A DNA stretch of 64,000 nt. It comes from DAHUYF01 sp035509275. GTDB taxonomy: Bacteria; Pseudomonadota; Alphaproteobacteria; ATCC43930; CGMCC-115725. The translations under genes were made by a program, and so were the position numbers. This document shows positions 8,634 to 16,586 of this stretch, in pieces. Where the stretch lies: the NCBI GenBank assembly GCA_035509275.1, contig DATJLU010000078.1, positions 1-64,000 on the forward strand, written 5' to 3'. Below the pieces are notes generated by a model. The model searched no databases, was not told the DNA's origin, and was given only the letters and a program-made list of their open reading frames with translations. The number at the start of each line of letters is the position of its first letter. The stretch's first letter is position 1.

Positions 8634-9170
8634 TCATGGGGGCGGCTCGAAAGGCAGCTCCTGGCGCACCAGCTCCTCGATCTGCCGCGCATCGCACAGC
8701 AGGGCGGCCGGGTGGCGCGGGCTCGCCTTGGCGCGGAAATCATACGCGCCCAGCACCTGCGTGACGCCGGCATCCGCATCGCCGAGCGGTACACAGAGCC
8801 GGCTGGTCGTCATCGTGCGCCCATCCTCCCAGCGGAAGAGAGTGAGCGAATAAACCGGCACCTGTCGACGGCAGACTTGGCTGATGAGCGATGTGAAAAA
8901 TGCAAGGTAGTCGCCGCTCAACACCTCGTCGCCGAAGCGCCCGGTGGCGTCGCGCCCGAAGCGGCTGACCACCTCGGTACCGGTGAGCCGCCAGCGATAG
9001 CGCGCGCCGGCATCGAATACCTCGAGCAGCGCCAGATGGGGCAAGACGAAACGTGGCAGGTCGACCGGGTCGATGTCGGCGCGCGTCGGCATCGGCCGAG
9101 CGCCGCGGCGCTCTGCACAGAAATCGTAGACGGCACTGAGCAGAGGCTCGCCTTGCAAAATGCCGGGCAT
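8634..9170 (-). CDS. PAS-domain protein (PAS_5 family)
   Basis: This 178-residue protein contains the PAS_5-type domain common in Rhodospirillales. It has a helical start, the segment DIDPVDLPRFVLPHLALLEVFD, then YRWRLTGTEVVSRFGRDATGRFGDEVL, which matches the typical family core. No effector domain or membrane segment follows. A GGGGAG ribosome site lies just before the ATG at 9170. Such stand-alone PAS proteins presumably sense a small ligand and act through protein contacts, but no target is known. It begins a 292-base divergent spacer shared with the DUF882 gene. Confidence 0.8.
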   Translation of the reverse strand: MPGILQGEPLLSAVYDFCAERRGARPMPTRADIDPVDLPRFVLPHLALLEVFDAGARYRWRLTGTEVVSRFGRDATGRFGDEVLSGDYLAFFTSLISQVCRRQVPVYSLTLFRWEDGRTMTTSRLCVPLGDADAGVTQVLGAYDFRAKASPRHPAALLCDARQIEELVRQELPFEPPP

Positions 9171-9462
9171 CGCTCCCCCCTCGGCCGACGCCCCCAGACG
9201 CCGCGGCGGGATGCTAACCGCAGAAAGACTAGTGTTCTATCAGGCTCTGCTATCGCATCGGTAGAATCGGCCGCCAGAACCGTCGCCAGGTCGCCACGAT
9301 TGTCGGAAACGAGCCATTCCTCGGCGCCATCCCGGCGCGTCGGCCTCACGGAATGCGCGAAATTCGGCCCGTTTATGCGGCGAATGCGCGAATAAGGGAA
9401 CAAGTCGCGCGCCGGTTTGGTTCTACCCGGCAACGAGCTCGCATGAGCAACGGAGACCACGC

Positions 9463-10062
9463 ATGTCGAAAAACGCCGTGGCCAGACTGGCGGCGAAGGG
9501 GATGCGGGAGGGGGAAGCCGGGATCGCCCATCGCATCGCGCGGCGCGCGCTCCTCGGCGCTGCGGCAGGCGCGGTCCTCGCCGCATCGGTCGCCGGCACC
9601 GCTTTCGCCGCGCCGCGCGGCGACCGCAAGCTCGCGCTCTACAACCCCAATACCGACGAACGCTTCGACGACGTCTATTGGTGCGACGGGCGCTATGTCT
9701 CGAGCTCGTTACACCGGGTCGACTGGCTGATGCGCGACTACCACCAGGACAAGGTGGTGCCGATCGATCCCGAGCTCATCGATCTGCTGCACCGCATTCG
9801 CCTGACGCTGGGGACGGGACGGCCCATCCACATCCTCTCGGGCTATCGCACGGCGGCAACCAATCGGCTGCTGCGCGTCGAAGGCTGGGGGCCGGCCGCG
9901 CATAGCGAGCATCTCCTCGCCAAGGCCGCCGACATTTCGATCGAAGGCGTCAGCCTCGCGCATCTGCGTCGCGCCGCGCTGTCGCTCCGCGCCGGCGGGG
10001 TCGGCAGCTACGCGCGCTGGCAATTCGTCCATGTCGATGTCGGACCGGTGCGCAGCTGGTGA
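9463..10062 (+). CDS. DUF882 / YcbK-like M15 peptidase, exported
   Basis: This 199-residue protein belongs to the DUF882 branch of peptidase family M15, zinc enzymes related to D,D- and L,D-carboxypeptidases that trim peptidoglycan stems. The metal and catalytic pattern is visible as SEHLLAKAADI (His, Asp) and a C-terminal HVDVG. The N terminus carries twin arginines followed by a hydrophobic run (ARRALLGAAAGAVLAASVAG), suggesting Tat export, which is usual for this family. A GGAGA site precedes the ATG at 9463. CsbD follows after 66 bases on the same strand. Confidence 0.85.
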   Translation: MSKNAVARLAAKGMREGEAGIAHRIARRALLGAAAGAVLAASVAGTAFAAPRGDRKLALYNPNTDERFDDVYWCDGRYVSSSLHRVDWLMRDYHQDKVVPIDPELIDLLHRIRLTLGTGRPIHILSGYRTAATNRLLRVEGWGPAAHSEHLLAKAADISIEGVSLAHLRRAALSLRAGGVGSYARWQFVHVDVGPVRSW

Positions 10063-10128
10063 GCGGAACCGCGTCTGTCGCGCCGCTGTTGTCCCAGGAG
10101 ACATCGAAACCGACAGCGGAGCCAGCGC

Positions 10129-10335
10129 ATGAATTGGGATCGCATTGCCGGCAATTGGAAGCAGTTCACCGGCAAGGCCAAGGAGAAATGGGGCAAGCTT
10201 ACCGACAGCGACTGGTCGGTGATCGCGGGCAAACGCGACCAGCTCATCGGCAAGGTGCAGGAGCGCTACGGCATCGCGCGCGACGAAGCGGAAAAGCAGG
10301 TCGCGGAGTTCGAGCGCCGCTACGAAGAAGTCTAG
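10129..10335 (+). CDS. CsbD-family stress protein
   Basis: The 68-residue product MNWDRIAGNWKQFTGKAKEK... is a full-length CsbD-family protein, with the characteristic two WxxIAGxxxQxxGKxKEKxG-like repeats, here starting near residues 3 and 29. CsbD proteins are small, acidic-basic, general-stress induced proteins of unknown mechanism. It sits 66 bases downstream of the DUF882 gene and is followed directly by a strong hairpin. Confidence 0.92.
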   Translation: MNWDRIAGNWKQFTGKAKEKWGKLTDSDWSVIAGKRDQLIGKVQERYGIARDEAEKQVAEFERRYEEV

Positions 10336-10341
10336 CTCGGG

Positions 10342-10380
10342 ATCGGCGGCGCGCGTCGCTCAGGAACGCGCGCCGCCGAT
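10342..10380. terminator. Strong bidirectional hairpin terminator
   Basis: A perfect 15-bp stem pairs ATCGGCGGCGCGCGT (10342-10356) with its complement (10366-10380) around a 9-base loop. It lies between the converging 3' ends of csbD and the rhodanese gene, overlapping the latter's last codons. No T-run follows, so termination efficiency is uncertain. Confidence 0.6.
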
Positions 10381-12543
10381 GTCGTCGAGCGCGCGGAATC
10401 TGGCGTCGCCGTCGCGCGCAATCTGTTCGACCAGCGCCACTTCCCAAGTGAGATAAGCGTTCATCGCCGCCTCGACCCCCGCGGCCTTGTCGTAGGGGCG
10501 ATACCAGGCATCGACGGGCGCGTCGGCGAGATGCTCGTCGCCGCCGGCGAGCGGAAAGCCGGCGGCGCGCCAGGCGGCGGTGCCGCCGGCCAACACCTGC
10601 ACCGGCCGCGGCGTCAGCGCCTGCAGCTCCGGCGCGGCGAGCGCGGCGAGAGTGCCGTCGCGCGAGGTCAGCACCAGCGTGCCGTGCGGCGGCAGAAGCG
10701 GCAGCGCCGCGGCGAGGCGGGAGCGGATGGCGAACCAGGCGCCGGGAATATGCTGCTCGCGATAGGCGAGGCTGGTATCGAGATCGATCACCACCGCCTC
10801 GCCACGCCCCTGAAGCTGCGCCAGCTCATGCGCGGCGAGCGACGCGACGCCCGCGCCGATGCCGAGAATGCGCACCGGCTCGGGCCCGGTTTCGGTGGGA
10901 CCCTCGGCCCGGTCGAGCACATAGACCTCGTCCTGGCCCATCTGTACGAGCCAGGAGGCGGTCATCCGCGCCCTGACGCCGTCGCTGTCGACGAGCACGA
11001 CGCGTGCATTGAGCGTCGCCCGGTACCCGTCCGTCGCCTGCACGAGCTGCCCGCCCGGCGCCGAACGCGTCCCGGCGAGATGGCCGGCGGCGTATTCCTC
11101 GGGGGTGCGCACATCGAAGAGATAGAGCGTGCGCTTCTCGCCGTCGCGGCGGAAGCGCTGCAGCGTGTCGGCACCGATGATCCTGACGCCGGCACGCTCG
11201 GCAAGCCGCGCCGCCGCGGCGCGCGCCAGGGTCGCGCTCGCTTCCGATGGCGCCGGCGCATGGCGCGTCTTGCCGTGGTCGAGCGCAAGGCCGGCGAGAT
11301 GCCAGCCCATCGTGCCGTTCTTCAGCGCCGCGACGCGGTTGGGGACGCCGGCATTGATCAGCGACTGCGCGCCGATGATGCTGCGCGTGCGCCCGGCGCA
11401 ATTGACGATGACCAGCGTCTCGGGCGAGGGCACCACCTCGTGGAAGCGATAGACCAGCTCGGCGCCGGGACAGTCGAGCGCGCCGGGAATGCTCATCTTG
11501 TGGAACTCGTCCATCGGCCGGCTGTCGAGCACCACCATGTCGGTGCCCTTGTCCATCAGCGCCTTCACCTCCGCCGCGGCGAGCCGCGGCGTCGCGGCGG
11601 CATGCTCGACGAACTCGCCGAATGCCTTGCTCGGCACATGCACGCCGCTGAAGAGCTCATAGCCGGCGTCTTGCCACGCCTTGACGCCGCCCGCCAACAC
11701 CGCGAGGTTGCGATATCCCCAATGCATGAGCTTGCGCGCGGCACGAAGCGCGAGGCCGTCATCTCCGTCGCAGAGCACGAGGCGCGTGGCGCGGCGCGGC
11801 ACGAGCTGGTCGATGCGCAGCTCGAGCCGGCTCAGCGGCAGCGAGGCGGCGAAGAGCAAGTGGCCCTCGGCGAAGACGCCCTCTTCGCGCAGATCGAGGA
11901 TGGCGAGCTCCTCGCCGTCGCCCAGCATCGCCTTCAGCTCGGCCGGCGGCACCAGCGGAGCGCGGATGTTTGGCGGTGCGTCGAAGACGCGGTAGGCACC
12001 GCCGCTCGCGGCGGCAAAGAAAATGCGCTCGGGGAGGTTCTCGAGGCTCATGCCGTAGAGATGGAGATGGAGCGACGGCGCGTCGCCGGTCACCTCGATG
12101 GTATGGAAATCATCGGGCAGAAAGGCGCAGGCATTGCCGCGGCGGACGGTGAGCTCGCCGGTCTTGCGCAGCCGCCCTTGCCCGGGCTCGAGGCGATTGT
12201 CGACGCGGTCGTAGAAGACGTTGTGCTCGTCGCCGAAGACACCCGCGATCACCGCCCAGGTGGTGTGATTGTGCGGCGGCTGCGCTTTGCCGGGCGTTCC
12301 CGCCGAGGCGTAGAGCGCAAAGCGCTGGTCGGGGTCCTCGGCAAGGCGATAGACGCGGGGATGGCCTTCGGGCGACAGCGGGAAATGCTGCGGCGGGAAG
12401 AGCTCGCGCCGCGCCGCCAGCTCGATCAGCACCGGCCTTATCGCATCGAGCGCCGCGTCCGTCACGCCGTGCTCGGCCTCGATGCGCCGGACGCGCTCCA
12501 GAGTCTCATCGATCGCCGCGCGGCGCTCTTCCATCAGCGACAT
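10360..12543 (-). CDS. Cupin plus four-rhodanese fusion protein
   Basis: This 727-residue protein joins a cysteine-dioxygenase-like cupin to four rhodanese folds. The cupin has His91 and His93 in PPHNHTTW and His147, the 3-His Fe pattern of thiol dioxygenases. Rhodanese domains lie at about 200-298, 318-425, 445-545 and 565-668. The first two keep an active-site Cys (Cys258 in LCDGDD, Cys382 in NCAGRT). In the third and fourth the position is Asp519 and Ser627, so they should be inactive. It probably couples thiol oxidation with sulfane-sulfur transfer (inference). The ATG at 12543 has a GGGGAGGA site; no cytosolic-exclusion signals are seen. Confidence 0.85.
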   Translation of the reverse strand: MSLMEERRAAIDETLERVRRIEAEHGVTDAALDAIRPVLIELAARRELFPPQHFPLSPEGHPRVYRLAEDPDQRFALYASAGTPGKAQPPHNHTTWAVIAGVFGDEHNVFYDRVDNRLEPGQGRLRKTGELTVRRGNACAFLPDDFHTIEVTGDAPSLHLHLYGMSLENLPERIFFAAASGGAYRVFDAPPNIRAPLVPPAELKAMLGDGEELAILDLREEGVFAEGHLLFAASLPLSRLELRIDQLVPRRATRLVLCDGDDGLALRAARKLMHWGYRNLAVLAGGVKAWQDAGYELFSGVHVPSKAFGEFVEHAAATPRLAAAEVKALMDKGTDMVVLDSRPMDEFHKMSIPGALDCPGAELVYRFHEVVPSPETLVIVNCAGRTRSIIGAQSLINAGVPNRVAALKNGTMGWHLAGLALDHGKTRHAPAPSEASATLARAAAARLAERAGVRIIGADTLQRFRRDGEKRTLYLFDVRTPEEYAAGHLAGTRSAPGGQLVQATDGYRATLNARVVLVDSDGVRARMTASWLVQMGQDEVYVLDRAEGPTETGPEPVRILGIGAGVASLAAHELAQLQGRGEAVVIDLDTSLAYREQHIPGAWFAIRSRLAAALPLLPPHGTLVLTSRDGTLAALAAPELQALTPRPVQVLAGGTAAWRAAGFPLAGGDEHLADAPVDAWYRPYDKAAGVEAAMNAYLTWEVALVEQIARDGDARFRALDDIGGARS

Positions 12544-12750
12544 GGCATCCTCCCCTCGATCCGAGGCGGTCATGCTACTGCCGCCAGGGACGACTCTCAA
12601 TTCGCGCCGCGCTCAAGGCTGCACCGACCGCCGGGCAGAGGTCCGCGCCGCAATCAATGAGACCGCACTTTGACCAGGCATCAAGGTGCGGCCAAGATGG
12701 CGCCCCGATCGCCTGCGCTCGCACCGCCATTACCCCCACAAGGATGTCCC

Positions 12751-13638
12751 ATGCTCGAAGGCTTCACCCGTCGCGAGATCCGCACCAGCGGCGCCAGCAT
12801 CGTTACCGTCACCGGCGGCAAGGGGCCGCCGCTGCTGCTGATGCATGGCAATCCCTTCACCCATCTGTCCTGGCATGCGGTGGCGCCGGCGCTCGCCCGC
12901 GACTTCACCGTCGTCTGCCCCGATCTGCGCGGCTATGGCGACAGCTCCAAGCCGCCGGGCGGCGAGCGCCACGAGAACTATTCCTTCCGCGCGATGGCGC
13001 AGGATCAGGTCGAGGTCATGGCCGAGCTCGGCTTCACGCGCTTTGCCGCGGCGGGACACGACCGCGGCGCCCGGGTGCTGCACCGCATGTGCCTCGACCA
13101 TTCCGACAAGGTCGAGCGCGCCGCCTTCCTCGACATTCTGCCGCAGCACTATCTGCTCAATAACCTCAATCTCGGCTTCGCCGTCTTCTCCTATCACTGG
13201 TTCTTCATGGTGCAGCCTTACGATTTTCCGGAACGGCTGATGGGCGCCGATCCCGAGTACTTCATCCGCCGAAAGCTGGCAAAGACGCCGGCGGGGTTGA
13301 GCTTCTTCAAGCCCGAGGCGCTCGCCGAATATATCCGCTGCATCAAAAACCCGGCCACGATACACGCCATGTGCGAGGATTACCGCGCCACCATCGGCAT
13401 CGATCTGGAGACGGACACGGCCGATGTTGCCGCCGGGCGCAAGGTCGACTGCCCGGTGCTGCTGCTCTGGGGCGCCAGCGGCGGCGTCGGCCGCCACCAC
13501 CGGCCGGCCGAGATCTGGCCGCGCTATGCCAGCGACATCCGTCGCGCCGCGGCGCTGCCGTGCGGCCACTACCTCAGCGAAGAGCGCCCGGCCGAGACCG
13601 CGGCCGAGCTGCACGGCTTTTTCTCCGGGAAAGTCTGA
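12751..13638 (+). CDS. Fluoroacetate dehalogenase-like hydrolase
   Basis: This 295-residue alpha/beta hydrolase carries the complete residue set of fluoroacetate dehalogenase from Rhodopseudomonas palustris: nucleophile Asp104 in GHDRGAR, carboxylate-binding Arg105 and Arg108, triad Asp128 and His273. The halide-pocket His149, Trp150 and Tyr211 are also present. Spacings match the known enzyme (D110, R111, R114, D134, H155, W156, Y219, H280) within one or two residues. The predicted reaction is hydrolysis of fluoroacetate or other 2-haloacids to glycolate. The ATG at 12751 follows an AAGGATG-type site. It begins a plus-strand run of hydrolase and oxidoreductase genes. Confidence 0.82.
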   Translation: MLEGFTRREIRTSGASIVTVTGGKGPPLLLMHGNPFTHLSWHAVAPALARDFTVVCPDLRGYGDSSKPPGGERHENYSFRAMAQDQVEVMAELGFTRFAAAGHDRGARVLHRMCLDHSDKVERAAFLDILPQHYLLNNLNLGFAVFSYHWFFMVQPYDFPERLMGADPEYFIRRKLAKTPAGLSFFKPEALAEYIRCIKNPATIHAMCEDYRATIGIDLETDTADVAAGRKVDCPVLLLWGASGGVGRHHRPAEIWPRYASDIRRAAALPCGHYLSEERPAETAAELHGFFSGKV

Positions 13639-13854
13639 CGGCGTTTCTCAGGGAAACCCCCGGAGCCCGGCCGTCAGCGCCTCGCGCCGGAGGAGAGGCG
13701 GCCCAAGCCGCGCCAGCGCTTCTGGACAAAATATCCCGTGTTCAGGGATAGATCAGTCTTCGCTCTCGCCAGTTCAGGAATGGCCCGACAAAGGCACTTG
13801 CTGCCGATGCCTGGTGTTTGCATTAAAATGTGGCCAAAGGGCGGAGGACGGAAT

Positions 13855-14058
13855 ATGCGGATCTACACCGTAACCAAGGGGGAGCAGCCGCTGGCCGTTG
13901 TCCGGGCGGCTGATAGCAGCGACGCGATCGAAACCGCGCTCGAGCTCATTCCGAGCGATGTCGACCGCGAGGCGCTCGAGGCGCGCGAGCCCAATGATGC
14001 GGAGATGATCGGCTGGCTCGAGCGGCGCGAGGATTACGTGATGGAGCCAACCTGCTGA
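13855..14058 (+). CDS. Small hypothetical protein, 67 aa
   Basis: The protein MRIYTVTKGEQPLAVVRAAD... has no recognised family, signal or membrane segment; it is acidic and probably a small alpha/beta fold. The ATG at 13855 has a GGAGGA ribosome site 6-7 bases upstream, which decides this start over longer in-frame versions. A similar segment, LVSDNRGDLATVLAADSTDAI, is encoded on the opposite strand at about 9228-9320, suggesting a small paralogous family. The VOC gene starts 7 bases after its stop, so the two are probably co-translated. Confidence 0.6.
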   Translation: MRIYTVTKGEQPLAVVRAADSSDAIETALELIPSDVDREALEAREPNDAEMIGWLERREDYVMEPTC

Positions 14059-14065
14059 GCTGCCG

Positions 14066-14620
14066 ATGGGCGACGCACCGATCGCGCTGCGCTTCAGCCA
14101 TGTCGGCCTGTTCGTCGCCGACATGGCGCCGATGGTCGCGTTCTATCGCGACGGCCTCGGCTTCGTCGTTACCGATGCGGGCCGGCTCGGCGACGCCACC
14201 CTCACCTTCCTGAGCCGCGATCCGCGGGAACATCACCAGCTCGTTCTGGTCGAAGGACGCCCGCCCGGCCTTCCCGACCGCATCGTCAACCAGGTCTCTT
14301 TCCGCGTCGATACGCTCGGCGGCCTCCTCGCCTTTTGGCGCCGGGTCCGGCACGCAGCGCCCCGCGACCTCGTGTCGGTCACCCATGGCAATGCCTGGTC
14401 GATCTATTTCCGCGACCCCGAGGGCAACCGGCTCGAAGTCTTCGCCGACACCCCCTGGCACGTGACGCAACCCGTGCGCGAGCCGATCGATCTCGACCGC
14501 AGCGAAGCGGCGATCCTCGCCGAGACCGAGGCGTTTTGCCGGGGCCGCCCGGGCTTCCGGCCGATGGCGGAATGGCAGCAGGTCGTGGCGGCGCGGCTCG
14601 CCGCTGCGGCCGAGGGCTGA
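14066..14620 (+). CDS. VOC (glyoxalase/ring-cleavage) superfamily protein
   Basis: This 184-residue protein has two beta-alpha-beta-beta-beta modules typical of the vicinal oxygen chelate superfamily. It opens with RFSHVGLFVADMAPMVAFYRDGLGF and ends the second module with IYFRDPEGNRLEVFADTPWH, giving His and Glu metal-ligand positions. The closest pattern is catechol 2,3-dioxygenase-like or biphenyl-diol dioxygenase-like VOC proteins, but the length and single domain do not identify a substrate. It lies in a same-strand run with a small protein (7 bases upstream), an alpha/beta hydrolase and an LLM oxidoreductase, which fits an aromatic or ester catabolic unit. Confidence 0.8.
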   Translation: MGDAPIALRFSHVGLFVADMAPMVAFYRDGLGFVVTDAGRLGDATLTFLSRDPREHHQLVLVEGRPPGLPDRIVNQVSFRVDTLGGLLAFWRRVRHAAPRDLVSVTHGNAWSIYFRDPEGNRLEVFADTPWHVTQPVREPIDLDRSEAAILAETEAFCRGRPGFRPMAEWQQVVAARLAAAAEG

Positions 14621-14725
14621 CCGCAACAGCCATCGACGACCCTGCTGATCTCTTGATAAGCTCTCCGGCAACGGGCCCGGCGCCGCAACGGCGCGCAACG
14701 AGGCCTGAACGGAGGAGAGCCTCAG

Positions 14726-15502
14726 ATGACCAGCCGTCTCGATCCTGATGCGATCACGCTGCATCGCCGCGGCAGCGGGCCGGCCTTGGTGCTGCTGCAC
14801 TGCCTCGGGGTCGATCACCACCTCTGGGACATCGCTGCCGCCGGGCTCGACGGCCAGCTGACGCTGCTGAGCTACGACTTTCCGGGGCATCACGAGACAC
14901 CCCTGCCCCGCGGCGGCTATGGCATCGAGGATCTCTCCGCCCAGCTCGGCGCGGTGCTGACGCGCGCGGGCATCGATCGCGCCCATCTCGCCGGCATCTC
15001 GCTGGGCGGTCTGGTGGCGCAGCATTTCGCCGCCGCCGCGCCGGAGCGGGTGAATCGGCTGCTGCTGCTCGACACGACGCCGCGTTACACCGACGAAGCG
15101 CGCCGTATGTGGGTCGAGCGCGCCGCCGCGGCGCGCCAGCAGGGCGTCGCCGCCCTGGCCGACAATCTCTTGAAGATCTGGTTCACCGACGCCTTCATCG
15201 CCGCCGATCCGCCAGCGGTGCGTTATGTTCGCGACACGCTGAGCCGCTGCTCCGGCGAAGGTTATGCGCGCGCCTGCGAAGCGCTCGGCGCCGCCGATCT
15301 GCGATCTCTGGCGCCGACGATCAAGAGCCCGACGCTGGTGCTCTGCGGCGATCAAGAGCTGCCGCCCTTCCAGGAAGCGGCGCGCTGGCTCGCCGCCGCC
15401 ATCCCCGGCGCGCGTCATCGGCTGCTCGGGCCGGCACGGCATTGCTCGATTCTGGAACAGCCCGAGGAATTCCGCCGTCTCGTGCGCGAGTTCCTGGCCT
15501 AG
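14726..15502 (+). CDS. Alpha/beta hydrolase, enol-lactonase-like
   Basis: The 258-residue protein has the fold and spacing of 3-oxoadipate enol-lactone hydrolase relatives: oxyanion segment LLHCLGVDHHLWD, nucleophile motif GISLGG, acidic member after LVLCGDQE and C-terminal catalytic His in GPARHCSILEQP. It acts on a small ester or lactone. The ATG at 14726 has an excellent GGAGGAG site. The LLM oxidoreductase begins 29 bases after the stop, so the two are probably one transcript. The PcaD assignment is a family guess; no other protocatechuate genes adjoin. Confidence 0.8.
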   Translation: MTSRLDPDAITLHRRGSGPALVLLHCLGVDHHLWDIAAAGLDGQLTLLSYDFPGHHETPLPRGGYGIEDLSAQLGAVLTRAGIDRAHLAGISLGGLVAQHFAAAAPERVNRLLLLDTTPRYTDEARRMWVERAAAARQQGVAALADNLLKIWFTDAFIAADPPAVRYVRDTLSRCSGEGYARACEALGAADLRSLAPTIKSPTLVLCGDQELPPFQEAARWLAAAIPGARHRLLGPARHCSILEQPEEFRRLVREFLA

Positions 15503-15531
15503 GCGGCACTTCCCCAACAGCGAGGACATCC

Positions 15532-16521
15532 ATGCAATTCGGTCTCTTCGGCGGTGCCCGGGCTAAGCGCGGCGGTCCCAGCGGCGACAGCCAAGGTTAT
15601 GGCGATTTCATCGACTACGTGGTGGCCGCCGAGCGGCTTGGCTATCGCAGCATCTTCCTGGTCGAGCATCATTTCACCGGCTATGCCCAGGTCTCCGCCT
15701 CGCTGGCGCTGCTCAGCTACATCGCCGCGCGCACCCGGACCATCCGGCTTGGCACGGCGGTGGTGGTGCTGCCCTGGCACAATCCGGTCCTGGTCGCGGA
15801 AGAAGCGGCGACGCTCGATCTGCTCTCCGGCGGGCGTCTCGATTTCGGCGTCGGCAAAGGCTATCGCGACTACGAGTTCAGCGGCTTCTGCGTGCCGATC
15901 GAGGAAGCGACCGAGCGCTTCGACGAGGCGATCGAGGTCATCCGCAAATCCTGGACGGCGAGCGGCCGCTTCTCGCATCACGGCAAGCGCTGGCATTTCG
16001 AGAATGTCGTGGTCGAGCCGACGCCGGTGCAGCACCCGCACCCGCCCTTCTGGCTTGGCGCCGGCAGCGCGGAATCGATCCGCCGCGCGGCGCGCGAGGG
16101 CTACAATCTGCTGCTCGATCAGATCGCCGCCACCGACCTCGTCATCGAGCGCGTCGGCATTTTCCGCGAGGAATGCGCCAAGATCGGCCGCGCCTATGAG
16201 CCGACGATGGTGGGCGTGACGCGCGGCCTGCAGATCGCGCGGACGGGCGAGGACCGGCAAAAGGCGCTGCAGACGCGCGTGCAGGTGATCCGCAACATCG
16301 GGTCGCTGGCGCGCGGCCCCGGCGCCGAGCGCTATGCCGATCCCAATTTCGACCCCGAGACCGATGATGCGCCGCTCCTCGGCACGCCCGACCAGATCAT
16401 CGCGCGGCTGCAGCGGCTCAAGGCCGGCGGCGTCGGCTATGTGCTGCTCGTCGATCCCGCCCCTTCGCCGGCGACGCTGGCGGCTTTCGCCAGCGAGATC
16501 ATGCCGGCGGTCGCCGGTTGA
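15532..16521 (+). CDS. LLM-class flavin-dependent oxidoreductase
   Basis: This 329-residue protein belongs to the bacterial luciferase-like monooxygenase family. The N terminus MQFGLFGG, the EHHFTGY motif near residue 45, and DLLSGGRLDFGVGKGY are all characteristic. These TIM-barrel enzymes use FMNH2 from a separate reductase, or F420, to oxygenate substrates. No reductase gene adjoins. I chose the ATG at 15532 because the family always starts at this strand; longer in-frame versions overlap the hydrolase gene. Substrate unknown; the hydrolase upstream suggests ester or lactone chemistry such as Baeyer-Villiger products (inference). Confidence 0.86.
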   Translation: MQFGLFGGARAKRGGPSGDSQGYGDFIDYVVAAERLGYRSIFLVEHHFTGYAQVSASLALLSYIAARTRTIRLGTAVVVLPWHNPVLVAEEAATLDLLSGGRLDFGVGKGYRDYEFSGFCVPIEEATERFDEAIEVIRKSWTASGRFSHHGKRWHFENVVVEPTPVQHPHPPFWLGAGSAESIRRAAREGYNLLLDQIAATDLVIERVGIFREECAKIGRAYEPTMVGVTRGLQIARTGEDRQKALQTRVQVIRNIGSLARGPGAERYADPNFDPETDDAPLLGTPDQIIARLQRLKAGGVGYVLLVDPAPSPATLAAFASEIMPAVAG

Positions 16522-16586
16522 CAGAGACCCCGTTCTGCCGCATCCATCGCAGCAATCGGCCCCTCTGCTCTCCGGCGCCCCATCCG

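Noticed and set aside
10531..12660. 709-codon antisense frame opposite the rhodanese fusion
   Set aside because: Shadow of a gene with clear domain structure on the minus strand.
13946..15529. Antisense frame across the VOC and hydrolase genes
   Set aside because: Spans two genes and their spacer; no start signal.
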